From positions 1-7,181 of the forward strand of contig JAAFHO010000291.1 of the NCBI GenBank assembly GCA_013297575.1: a DNA stretch of 7,181 bases, given 5' to 3'. Below the pieces are notes generated by a model, which worked only from the letters and a program-made list of their open reading frames with translations, made no database searches and was not told where the DNA came from. This DNA is from Chitinophagales bacterium (GTDB taxonomy: Bacteria; Bacteroidota; Bacteroidia; Chitinophagales; Saprospiraceae). Position 1 is the first letter of the stretch. Each line of letters opens with the position of its first letter. The translations under genes and the position numbers were made by a program. This document shows, piece after piece, positions 1 through 5,933 of this stretch.

Positions 1-829
1 GCGTATTAATTAACGCTTTTACCGATGGATTATCTTTTAGATATATCTTTACATCGTAGAAAGCAGTTGGATCCCATTCTGGATAACCACCGCCTAATTT
101 GAATCGGCCTAAGCAAGTGTTACCACCGAAAGAGGGCGTAATACCATCTGCTGATACAGCATTCAAATAAACTACTTCAAATTCTTGATCTATACGTGCA
201 TTAACACAATCGCCTGGAGGCCCACCTTGCACTGTTGTTTCATAACCATTGTTGACTGCATCATCGAATGTAATGGGCGCAAAATGGAGCAGCATCGGGA
301 GACCCATATTATAATTGGTTTGTAAAAAACCACTATTAAAAAACCACGTATCGCCATTAGGATTGCCACTTGTTACGAGGATTGGCTCGGTTGGAGTGGT
401 AAGTAAACAAGGGTCACCAGGATTGCCTGGACTACCGGGATTACCGGGGCTTGGCGGAATAAACGGAGAACCAATAATTTCATTTAATGTACTTCCTGAA
501 ATGGTAGGTGGGCAGGTGTAAAAAGCGTAACCAATACCTGGAGGAGTTAGGGGGTTCGGGTCACCACTCAAGATAAAATCGTTGTTGTGGTTGATAAAAA
601 TGGAGTCATTACGGCACAACCAAATCGTATCTAACGTAAGGTCGTTACTTTGTGTGTTTACTCCTTTTTGACCCAAAACAAAAGTACCTGCATTGTTGAG
701 GCAGGGCACCTCTGCTGTTCCTGAAGTTGCCTTATAAGGCCCTTTCGGGAAAGTGATCGATTCTGGTGTTTGGGCATGTGCTAGACATGCTGAAAGACAT
801 GCGAATGCCAGGATTAGAAATTTTTTCAT
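1..829 (-). CDS. Large secreted surface protein, N-terminal part (truncated by window edge)
   Basis: Reading the minus strand from the ATG at 829-827 gives 276 complete codons without a stop, so the gene continues past position 1. The first 20 residues are a Sec signal peptide: MKK, a hydrophobic stretch, then a typical Bacteroidota AHA-Q cleavage site. The mature part is rich in Cys, Asn, Gly and Pro and includes IGYAFYTCPP near residues 98-108. It has a collagen-like tract at about residues 128-140 (GNPGSPGNPGDP) and a GGPPGDC motif near 202-208. No catalytic motif is visible. The layout resembles the N-termini of very large Saprospiraceae proteins that end in a type IX secretion/gliding-type sorting domain, but the C-terminus is outside the window, so that is inference. 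The start is supported by the signal peptide; the region before it is AT-rich with no Shine-Dalgarno sequence. It is certainly a secreted protein; its function is unknown. Confidence 0.8.
   Translation of the reverse strand, partial: MKKFLILAFACLSACLAHAQTPESITFPKGPYKATSGTAEVPCLNNAGTFVLGQKGVNTQSNDLTLDTIWLCRNDSIFINHNNDFILSGDPNPLTPPGIGYAFYTCPPTISGSTLNEIIGSPFIPPSPGNPGSPGNPGDPCLLTTPTEPILVTSGNPNGDTWFFNSGFLQTNYNMGLPMLLHFAPITFDDAVNNGYETTVQGGPPGDCVNARIDQEFEVVYLNAVSADGITPSFGGNTCLGRFKLGGGYPEWDPTAFYDVKIYLKDNPSVKALINT
410..448 (-). repeat. Short collagen-like Gly-X-Y repeat inside the secreted protein
   Basis: On the minus strand this stretch encodes PGNPGSPGNPGDP, four successive Gly-X-Pro triplets built from near-identical 9-base units. 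It sits between two Cys-containing segments (C106 and C141), so it may be a linker or a variable-length tract. It is too short to form a stable collagen triple helix on its own. Confidence 0.6.
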
Positions 830-978
830 CTTAGAGTGAAAATTTACAACGGGTTGATGGATATAGTGGATGAGAAAGCGGGAATTTAAAATCAACAGAC
901 TCGCTCTAAGGTAAAGACGCTGTTTGTTGTACCAAAAATTAACGCGAAGGTAAAATAATGATTAAAAAGGTAAATTTC

Positions 979-1013
979 TGTCGGAACAACCTTTGGGAAG
1001 GCGCAACCCGACA
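979..1013 (-). other. Imperfect stem-loop in the presumed leader of the secreted-protein gene
   Basis: TGTCGG at 979-984 is exactly complementary to CCGACA at 1008-1013. An inner stem pairs CCTT (990-993) with AAGG (998-1001), and the outer stem can extend through TTT/AAA after one mismatch. It lies just downstream of the promoter box at 1023-1030, so it would form near the 5' end of that transcript. It matches no riboswitch family I recognise. Confidence 0.35.
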
Positions 1014-1022
1014 AAAGAGCCG

Positions 1023-1040
1023 CAAAAGTAGTATATACTA
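1023..1040 (-). promoter_or_regulatory. Probable promoter with overlapping palindrome for the secreted-protein gene
   Basis: Read on the minus strand, 1030-1023 is TACTTTTG, an exact match to the Bacteroidota -7 consensus TAnnTTTG. Directly upstream and overlapping it by two bases is TAGTATATACTA (1029-1040), a perfect 12-bp palindrome that could be a regulator site. No TTG is found at the ideal -33 spacing; the nearest (1056-1058) is about 25 bases away. The implied 5' leader is about 190 bases. Confidence 0.45.
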
Positions 1041-1069
1041 GGCATTCCACCTAATCAATCTTAAATATT

Positions 1070-1090
1070 TAAACCAAAAAACATGGTTTA
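1070..1090 (-). terminator. Weak candidate terminator hairpin downstream of hutI
   Basis: TAAACCA (1070-1076) and TGGTTTA (1084-1090) form a perfect 7-bp stem around a 7-base loop. On the minus strand, hutI transcripts would reach it about 85 bases after the stop codon. What follows is AT-rich (AATATTT) rather than a clean U-tract, and there is little GC in the stem, so termination efficiency is doubtful. It could equally be part of an alternative-folding region with the repeat copy at 1128-1134. Confidence 0.3.
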
Positions 1091-1174
1091 TTTGGCTCTA
1101 GGGGTAGGGCAAACCGCTGCCAAACGATGGTTTAACACTGTTTATTGTCACTTGTATAAGGCATTAACGAGCAG

Positions 1175-2413
1175 TTACTGAACGATTTGCCCATTTAATA
1201 CGATCTGGGATATATGGTCGCTTCCAAAGGCATAAGGGATATATGCAATAGATGATATGTCTTTGGTAATGAATACATTAGGCTTTTTACCGATGGCAAT
1301 GGTACCTACGGTATCGCTCATTTCCATTGCAAAAGCGCCATTGATCGTAGCGGCATTAATGGCTTCTTCTGGCAACATTTTCATTTTGATACAAGCCAGC
1401 GCAATTGCAAATGGCATCTTTCCGCAGGGCGTTGATCCGGGGTTATAATCCGTAGCCAAAGTGACCGGCAAACCAGCATCGATCATTTTTCGTGCTGGTG
1501 GGTAAGGGAGACCGAGGAAAAATGCGCAGGAAGGTAGCAGCGTAGGCATTGTTTCACTGTTCAATAAACATGCAATCTCTATATCGCTGCAATGCTCCAA
1601 ATGATCGACGGAGCGGGCATTATTGGCCACACCAACCTGTACACCACCTGTTAATCCAAGTTCATTGGCGTGTATTTTGCCCTTTAAGCCATATTTTAAT
1701 CCTGCTTTTAGTAGATGGTCTGTTTCTTCGGGGGTAAAAAAGCCACGGTCACAAAACACGTCGATATAATCGGCAAGTCCTTCTGCTGCAACTTTTGGCA
1801 ACATTTCTTTAATAATCAATTGTATATACCCTTCCCGATTTTCTTTGTACTCTGGCGGAATGGCATGCGCTGCTAAAAATGTAGATTTAATAGGTATGGG
1901 GCTTTTTTCTTTGAGTTGTCGGATCACCCGAAGCATTTTTAATTCGCTTTCGGTAGTGAGGCCATAACCGCTTTTTATTTCAATAGCACCTGTACCAAAC
2001 CCGATCACTTCTTGCAATCGGTTCCAGGCCCGTTCGAAAAGGTCTTCTTCTGTCATTGCGCGTAGTTTTTTTGCGCTATTGAGAATACCACCGCCGTTTT
2101 GGGCAATTTCTTCGTAGGTCAATCCTTTTATCCTTCCTACAAATTCCTCCTCCCTGCTGGCTGCAAATACCAAATGCGTATGTGAATCGCACCAACTCGG
2201 GAATACCATACGACCGGTAGCGTCTAAGATTTGGTCGGCCCGTTCGGGGCAGTTATCCATTTGCCCAAAATCAATAATGCGCTCATTGTCAAGCAATAAC
2301 CATGCATTTTCTACAATAGGCAAATGGGCCATATCGGCACCTTTTACGACGTTTCTGTTGGAATTGTCCGCTTGGACTAATGCTCGTGCATTCCTGATTA
2401 ATAAAGATGACAT
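1175..2413 (-). CDS. hutI: Imidazolonepropionase (histidine degradation)
   Basis: This enzyme hydrolyses 4-imidazolone-5-propanoate to N-formimidoyl-L-glutamate (EC 3.5.2.7), the third step of cytoplasmic histidine catabolism. It belongs to the amidohydrolase superfamily with a TIM barrel. From the ATG at 2413 the protein is 412 residues, the usual HutI length. Visible family motifs are the metal-binding DSHTH (H78, H80) followed by the substrate-loop SREEEF, AAHAIP (H183), IHANELG (H248), and the signature LATDYNPGS with metal ligand D322. The frame stays open upstream to an ATG at 2485. Those 24 extra residues do not look like HutI and cover a promoter, whereas MSSLLIRNA is the typical family N-terminus. 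No other hut gene is in the window; the neighbour across the divergent gap is unrelated. The family assignment is very secure. Confidence 0.95.
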   Translation of the reverse strand: MSSLLIRNARALVQADNSNRNVVKGADMAHLPIVENAWLLLDNERIIDFGQMDNCPERADQILDATGRMVFPSWCDSHTHLVFAASREEEFVGRIKGLTYEEIAQNGGGILNSAKKLRAMTEEDLFERAWNRLQEVIGFGTGAIEIKSGYGLTTESELKMLRVIRQLKEKSPIPIKSTFLAAHAIPPEYKENREGYIQLIIKEMLPKVAAEGLADYIDVFCDRGFFTPEETDHLLKAGLKYGLKGKIHANELGLTGGVQVGVANNARSVDHLEHCSDIEIACLLNSETMPTLLPSCAFFLGLPYPPARKMIDAGLPVTLATDYNPGSTPCGKMPFAIALACIKMKMLPEEAINAATINGAFAMEMSDTVGTIAIGKKPNVFITKDISSIAYIPYAFGSDHISQIVLNGQIVQ

Positions 2414-2418
2414 AAGCG

Positions 2419-2451
2419 CAAAGATAGTGCGATCGCTCCAGTTGTGCAAAA
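2419..2451 (-). promoter_or_regulatory. Promoter of hutI, probably giving a leaderless mRNA
   Basis: On the minus strand TTTTG (2451-2447) is followed after 20 bases by TATCTTTG (2426-2419). This matches the Bacteroidota -33/-7 promoter (TTTG, about 19 bases, TAnnTTTG). The last G of the -7 box is only 5 bases before the ATG at 2413, so transcription would start at or within a base or two of the start codon. This supports 2413 as the true start and rules against 2485 for this promoter. Confidence 0.6.
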
Positions 2452-2573
2452 GTGGCGCAATTTCTTTGCGGAAACTGTATGTCAAGTCAACTTTAGCATA
2501 AGTAAGTACAATAATCTTGCGATTGAAAAAATCGAATCTATCGAAAAAAACGAGCTAATCAAATAAATTCCAC

Positions 2574-2581
2574 TACTTTTG
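2574..2581 (+). promoter_or_regulatory. -7 promoter box for the HD-PycTM/peptidase operon
   Basis: TACTTTTG is an exact match to TAnnTTTG and ends 29 bases before the ATG at 2611, predicting a leader of about 24 bases. No TTG occurs at the expected -33 distance, so the promoter may be weak or need an activator. It lies in the 197-bp divergent gap shared with hutI. Confidence 0.5.
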
Positions 2582-2610
2582 CATTCCATTAGTTTTACAG
2601 ACATAAAAAA

Positions 2611-3837
2611 ATGCAATACGAGCAACTCTTGCGGGATACGGAAGCCTATATTTTAGGTTTTTTTGAGGAGAAAATATCAAATAAATTTGTTTTTCATGAT
2701 TTGGAACATACAGTCCAAACCGTAACTGCCGCAAAAGCCATTGGAGAAGGTTTCAGATTATCAGAAAAGGATTTGACGTTGGTTCAATTGTCGGCTTGGT
2801 TCCATGATACTGGATATTATGAAGGTGCATCAGAGCACGAAGAGCGTAGTTGTAATATTGCCACCGAATTCTTAAAGGATAAATTACCAGAAGGCGATAT
2901 GGGCGTAATCATAGCTTGTATCCGTGCTACAAAGATTCCTCAAAAACCTGTGTCTATACCCGAACAGGTATTGTGTGATGCCGATTTAAGCCATCTGGGG
3001 ATGAAAATTTACTGGGATCGGACAGGTAAATTAAGGCAAGAATTTGTTCTTACCCGTGATTTGATTATGGGCGAACAAGACTGGATTAATTTTGAACTTA
3101 ATTTTATGCTGGGACACGAGTACCATACTACTGTGGCTCGGGAATTGTTCAATAAGAAAAAAGCCAAGCATATTCAGCAATTACTGAAACAGAAAAGGCG
3201 GCTTAATCCCGACGAAGCGCCCTCTGTGGATGAAATAGCCATCACCGAAGATGCTGGTAAAAAAAATGATATTGAAAAGATTTTCAAAAATAGCGAAAAT
3301 GACCTTAAAAAAGGAAGTCAGGGGCGAGGTGTAGAAACCATGTACCGTACAACTTACCGCACACATACCAACCTGAGTACAATGGCCGATAGTAAAGCCA
3401 ACCTAATGCTTTCTGTCAATGCTATTGTTATTTCCATTATGGTATCTAATTTAATACCGCAATTAAAAGATAATCATAAACTGATTATTCCAACCATACT
3501 GCTTACAATGACCTGTTTGGGGTCAATGATCTATGCCACTTTGAGTACGCGACCCAAAGTAACAGAAGGAAATACTACCCGCGAAATGATAAAAAAGCGC
3601 ACAGTAAATCTTTTGTTTTTTGGTAATTTTTATAATATGAAATTGGAAGATTTTCAATGGGGTGTCAACGAAATGCTCCGCGATTCCGATTTTCTCTATG
3701 GATCTATGAGCCGAGACTTGTATTATTTAGGCAAGGTTTTGGCTAAAAAATATCAGTACTTGAGTATTTGTTACAATATTTTCATGTACGGCATTATTAT
3801 ATCAGTGCTGGCCTTTGGTGCCGCATTTATCATCTAA
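2611..3837 (+). CDS. HD-domain metal phosphohydrolase fused to PycTM (DUF5706) membrane domain
   Basis: The 408-residue protein has two parts. Residues about 5-185 are an HD-superfamily phosphohydrolase domain, with FHDLEHT (H33), the paired WFHDTGY (H65-D66), SEHEERS (H76) and CDADLSHLG (D125). This complete set of metal ligands suggests an active enzyme on a nucleotide-type phosphate ester; the substrate is unknown. A charged linker (about 186-240) leads to a PycTM-type domain. Its N-terminal signature reads TNLSTMADSKANLML (253-267), and hydrophobic segments lie at about 265-285, 290-311 and 387-408. PycTM domains are the membrane-acting effectors of Pycsar cyclic-nucleotide anti-phage systems, but many Bacteroidota carry such fusions without an adjacent cyclase, and none is visible here. 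The enzyme domain should face the cytoplasm. The start follows a TAnnTTTG box and an A-rich stretch. The next gene begins 3 bp after the stop. Domain calls are confident; a defence role is inference. Confidence 0.85.
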   Translation: MQYEQLLRDTEAYILGFFEEKISNKFVFHDLEHTVQTVTAAKAIGEGFRLSEKDLTLVQLSAWFHDTGYYEGASEHEERSCNIATEFLKDKLPEGDMGVIIACIRATKIPQKPVSIPEQVLCDADLSHLGMKIYWDRTGKLRQEFVLTRDLIMGEQDWINFELNFMLGHEYHTTVARELFNKKKAKHIQQLLKQKRRLNPDEAPSVDEIAITEDAGKKNDIEKIFKNSENDLKKGSQGRGVETMYRTTYRTHTNLSTMADSKANLMLSVNAIVISIMVSNLIPQLKDNHKLIIPTILLTMTCLGSMIYATLSTRPKVTEGNTTREMIKKRTVNLLFFGNFYNMKLEDFQWGVNEMLRDSDFLYGSMSRDLYYLGKVLAKKYQYLSICYNIFMYGIIISVLAFGAAFII

Positions 3838-3840
3838 TTT

Positions 3841-5496
3841 ATGAAATTAAACTTAATTATTAGCGCTCTTTTAGTATTCGGGAGTACAGTTATTTTTGCT
3901 CAAAAAGAAGAAGTTCAGGATAACTCCTATACTCCCAATCCAAATATTAAGCCGAAAGTAAAACCAGATAAGCCCGATTACGATTTACCCGATCCCGTAC
4001 CTTTCGCCAATACCATTAATGCTGCGGATGTGAAAAAATTAATTTATGTTTTGGCTTCGGATTCTTTACAGGGGCGCGAAACTGGGACGGAAGGGCAGCG
4101 CAAAGCCGCTGCTTTTTTGGCTAATTGTCTTCAAGAAAGTGGTATTCCTCCTAATGGTGACCGTGGCACGTATCAGCAAGCCATCCATTTAGAAAGGGTT
4201 TCTTGGAAGAATATTGGTATTACTGTAGATGAGGTACCTTTTAAAAGCAGGGAGGATTTTTACGTCTATCCTGCTATAACTACTTCTGTGCCATCGGCGA
4301 AGTACAAAGATGTGCTTTTTATGGGTTATGGCATTGATGATCCCAAATATAGTGACTATGGTAAAAATGATGTTGAAGGTAAAGTGTTGTTGTTCTACGA
4401 CGGCGAGCCGATGGATGCATCTGGAAATTACTTGATTACTGGAAATTCGTACCATTCAGATTGGTCATTGAACTGGAAGAGAAAAATAGAATTGGCTGCA
4501 AGTAAAGGAGCCGCAATGGTTTTTATCATTGATCCCGCTTTGAAAGAAAACTTGAAAAAGAATCGGAAATTGATTTCCACGTATAGTTGGACACCGGTAG
4601 AAAAAAAAGATCCAAGTAAAATGAACAAGATGGTCAATACCGCTTTTATCAGCGAAGATATGGCCAAAGCGATTTGGGGGAGTAAGTCGGATAAAGTGAA
4701 TGATTATTTGTCGGAGATAAAAAATGGTAAATCTGTTAAGCCTGTAAAAATAAAAAATAAAATAGAGGTAAACCTAGATAAAGAGCTGACGCAATTGGAA
4801 GGCAGCAACGTCATCGGTTATATAGAAGGTAGCGACCCCGAATTGAAAAAGGAATTGGTGATCGTAACCGCTCACTATGACCATCTTGGTTTTGTGGACG
4901 ACCGTATCTATTATGGTGCCGACGATAACGGTTCTGGAAGTACAGGGTTAATGGAAATTGCGCGCGCTTTTGCAGAAGCCAAGAAAAAAGGCGTTGGGCC
5001 AAAGCGCAGTGTGCTTTGTATGTGGGTAAGTGGCGAAGAAAAAGGTTTACTTGGCTCGCGATACTATGTTGATTTTCCTTTGTTTTCGCTCAAGAAGACT
5101 GTTGTAGATATTAATATCGACATGATCGGTCGCATCGACGATGAGCATAAGGATGGTAATTATGTTTACGTTATTGGTTCGGATCGTTTGAGTTCGGAAC
5201 TGCACGAAATACACGCCCGTAATAATCGTGTTTATACTAAGTTGGAATTGGATTACAAATACAATGATCCTAAAGACCCGAACCATTATTATGAGCGTAG
5301 CGACCACTATAACTTTGCGGAGCGTGGAATCCCTGCTATCTTTTTCTTCAACGGTACACATGCCGATTATCATAAGGCAACAGATACGCCTGATAAAATC
5401 AATTGTGAAGCATTGGCAAAGCGCGCTCAACTGGCATTTTATACTGCTTGGGAAATTGCGAATCGCCCTACAGCGTTGGTTGTCGATAAAAAATAA
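3841..5496 (+). CDS. Secreted M28-family zinc metallopeptidase
   Basis: This 551-residue protein has a Sec signal peptide (hydrophobic residues 4-20, cleavage likely before Q21, no lipobox). A Pro/Asp/Lys-rich linker (about 32-57) follows, then an N-terminal region with LASDSLQGRETGTEGQ (71-86), typical of the family. A middle insertion (about 150-320) may be a PA-like lid. The dinuclear zinc site is complete: H345 in TAHYDHLG with D347, D362 in GADDNGSG, catalytic E399 and ligand E400 in SGEEKGLLGS, D427 in NIDMIG, and H511 in ADYHKATDT. M28 enzymes of this type are aminopeptidases or related exopeptidases acting in the periplasm or outside the cell; the exact specificity cannot be read. It starts 3 bp after the stop of the HD-PycTM gene, so the two are likely cotranscribed and translationally coupled. 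That pairing is unusual because one product is cytoplasmic/membrane and the other exported. Confidence 0.92.
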   Translation: MKLNLIISALLVFGSTVIFAQKEEVQDNSYTPNPNIKPKVKPDKPDYDLPDPVPFANTINAADVKKLIYVLASDSLQGRETGTEGQRKAAAFLANCLQESGIPPNGDRGTYQQAIHLERVSWKNIGITVDEVPFKSREDFYVYPAITTSVPSAKYKDVLFMGYGIDDPKYSDYGKNDVEGKVLLFYDGEPMDASGNYLITGNSYHSDWSLNWKRKIELAASKGAAMVFIIDPALKENLKKNRKLISTYSWTPVEKKDPSKMNKMVNTAFISEDMAKAIWGSKSDKVNDYLSEIKNGKSVKPVKIKNKIEVNLDKELTQLEGSNVIGYIEGSDPELKKELVIVTAHYDHLGFVDDRIYYGADDNGSGSTGLMEIARAFAEAKKKGVGPKRSVLCMWVSGEEKGLLGSRYYVDFPLFSLKKTVVDINIDMIGRIDDEHKDGNYVYVIGSDRLSSELHEIHARNNRVYTKLELDYKYNDPKDPNHYYERSDHYNFAERGIPAIFFFNGTHADYHKATDTPDKINCEALAKRAQLAFYTAWEIANRPTALVVDKK

Positions 5497-5564
5497 GCGT
5501 TAGTCTTTGCTTCTTTTTGCTTTAGTCGGTTAATTTAAAATTATTTTGTTCAGAAAATAGGCCA

Positions 5565-5582
5565 TCAGAAACCTGACTTTTT
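5565..5582 (+). terminator. Weak possible terminator after the peptidase gene
   Basis: A 4-bp stem (TCAG at 5565-5568, CTGA at 5573-5576) is followed by C and five T residues. It lies about 70 bases after the peptidase stop and before the promoter of the small precursor gene. The stem is short, so this is only a candidate. Confidence 0.2.
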
Positions 5583-5629
5583 AAAAAAAATGTTCAACGG
5601 GGTACTAGCATGGATAAGTGGAATATTCT

Positions 5630-5637
5630 TACATTTG
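5630..5637 (+). promoter_or_regulatory. -7 promoter box for the RiPP-like precursor gene
   Basis: TACATTTG exactly matches TAnnTTTG and ends 37 bases before the ATG at 5675, predicting a leader of roughly 30 bases. It lies downstream of the alternative in-frame ATG at 5618, which therefore cannot be used from this promoter. No clear -33 TTG is seen at the usual spacing. Confidence 0.5.
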
Positions 5638-5674
5638 GATCGTATTCGTTCTTAAACTATTTAAACCTATTCTC

Positions 5675-5872
5675 ATGGCAAAAGAAAAATTGACACTCGA
5701 TGAATTAAAAGTGCAAAGTTTCGTCACTACACTTACTCCAGAACAAATGAACAATACCAAAGGTGGTATCTATATCATCAAAGGTAGAAAGTTCGATTAT
5801 CGCGTTCGCTGGACTTCTCTTGATACCCGTGCAGCGCAAGAAGGCGTAAACGTTGATGGTGGTGGGAAATGA
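5675..5872 (+). CDS. RiPP-like precursor peptide with pinensin-type GG leader
   Basis: The 65-residue product has a leader at residues 1-31, with KLTLDELKVQSFVTTL (5-20) and ending TKGG (28-31). This closely follows the leaders of Bacteroidota class I lanthipeptide (pinensin-like) precursors, where the K-L-x-x-LKV-x-SFVT block is the recognition element and a C39-type transporter peptidase cuts after Gly-Gly. The predicted core (32-65) is cationic and aromatic-rich (IYIIKGRKFDYRVRW at its start) and ends in VDGGGK. It has no cysteine and only three Ser/Thr, so lanthionine rings cannot form within it. The start at 5675 is preferred over the in-frame ATG at 5618 because the leader begins there and a promoter box lies between. 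No modification enzyme or transporter is in the window. The leader family call is fairly secure; product chemistry and activity are unknown. Confidence 0.75.
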   Translation: MAKEKLTLDELKVQSFVTTLTPEQMNNTKGGIYIIKGRKFDYRVRWTSLDTRAAQEGVNVDGGGK

Positions 5873-5880
5873 GTTAAACA

Positions 5881-5933
5881 TGCTTGATTTATGATTTGTG
5901 TAGCATAATGTTTTATAAATCATAGATCAAGCA
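5881..5933. terminator. Long hairpin, probable bidirectional terminator between convergent genes
   Basis: The 17-base arms 5881-5897 and 5917-5933 are complementary except for one T-G pair and enclose a 19-base loop. The hairpin starts 8 bases after the precursor-gene stop (TGA at 5870-5872). On the other side it includes the stop codon of the minus-strand gene (5927-5929), so each gene would end in it. T-tracts follow only loosely (CTCTTCCCC on the plus side), so efficiency is uncertain. Confidence 0.6.

Larger units (their letters stand above)
830..1174. other. Gene-free stretch between the secreted-protein gene and hutI
   Basis: This 345-bp stretch contains no convincing gene. Both flanking genes are on the minus strand, so it serves as the 3' region of hutI and the 5' region of the secreted-protein gene. 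It holds a TAnnTTTG promoter box at 1023-1030 with an abutting palindrome, an imperfect hairpin at 979-1013, and several mutually complementary TGGTTTA/TAAACCA and TTTGGC/GCCAAA segments between 1070 and 1134. The longest in-frame stretch noticed is a 27-codon plus-strand frame at 958, which has no supporting features. Confidence 0.6.

Noticed and set aside
315..521. Plus-strand frame with a collagen-like GLPGLPGLPG stretch
   Set aside because: It is the antisense of the Gly-X-Pro tract of the minus-strand secreted protein. GGN/CCN repeats read similarly on both strands, and the signal peptide supports the minus frame.
893..929. Inverted repeat CAACAGAC / GTTTGTTG
   Set aside because: It needs a G-U pair on the plus strand and has a mismatch on the minus strand, which is the transcribed one. 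The loop is 21 bases, so it is probably chance.
958..1041. 27-codon plus-strand frame beginning MIKKVNF
   Set aside because: It has no promoter, no recognisable product, and overlaps the stem-loop and promoter on the other strand.
2277..2501. Plus-strand frame overlapping the start of hutI
   Set aside because: It is a shadow of the hutI coding strand, with no family resemblance.
2520..2534. Small hairpin CGATT/AATCG in the divergent gap
   Set aside because: A 5-bp AT-rich stem in an A-rich region is expected by chance.
2611..3837. Complete Pycsar system
   Set aside because: A Pycsar locus needs a PycC uridylate/cytidylate cyclase next to the effector. The neighbours are hutI and an M28 peptidase, so only the effector-type domain is supported.
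5047..5430. 127-residue minus-strand frame within the peptidase gene
   Set aside because: It is antisense to a well-supported M28 peptidase with a complete active site, has low-complexity Ile/Val-rich composition, and has no promoter.
5610..5693. 27-codon frame MDKWNILTFG just before the precursor gene
   Set aside because: The TAnnTTTG box lies inside it and it overlaps the precursor start in another frame, with no evidence for translation.
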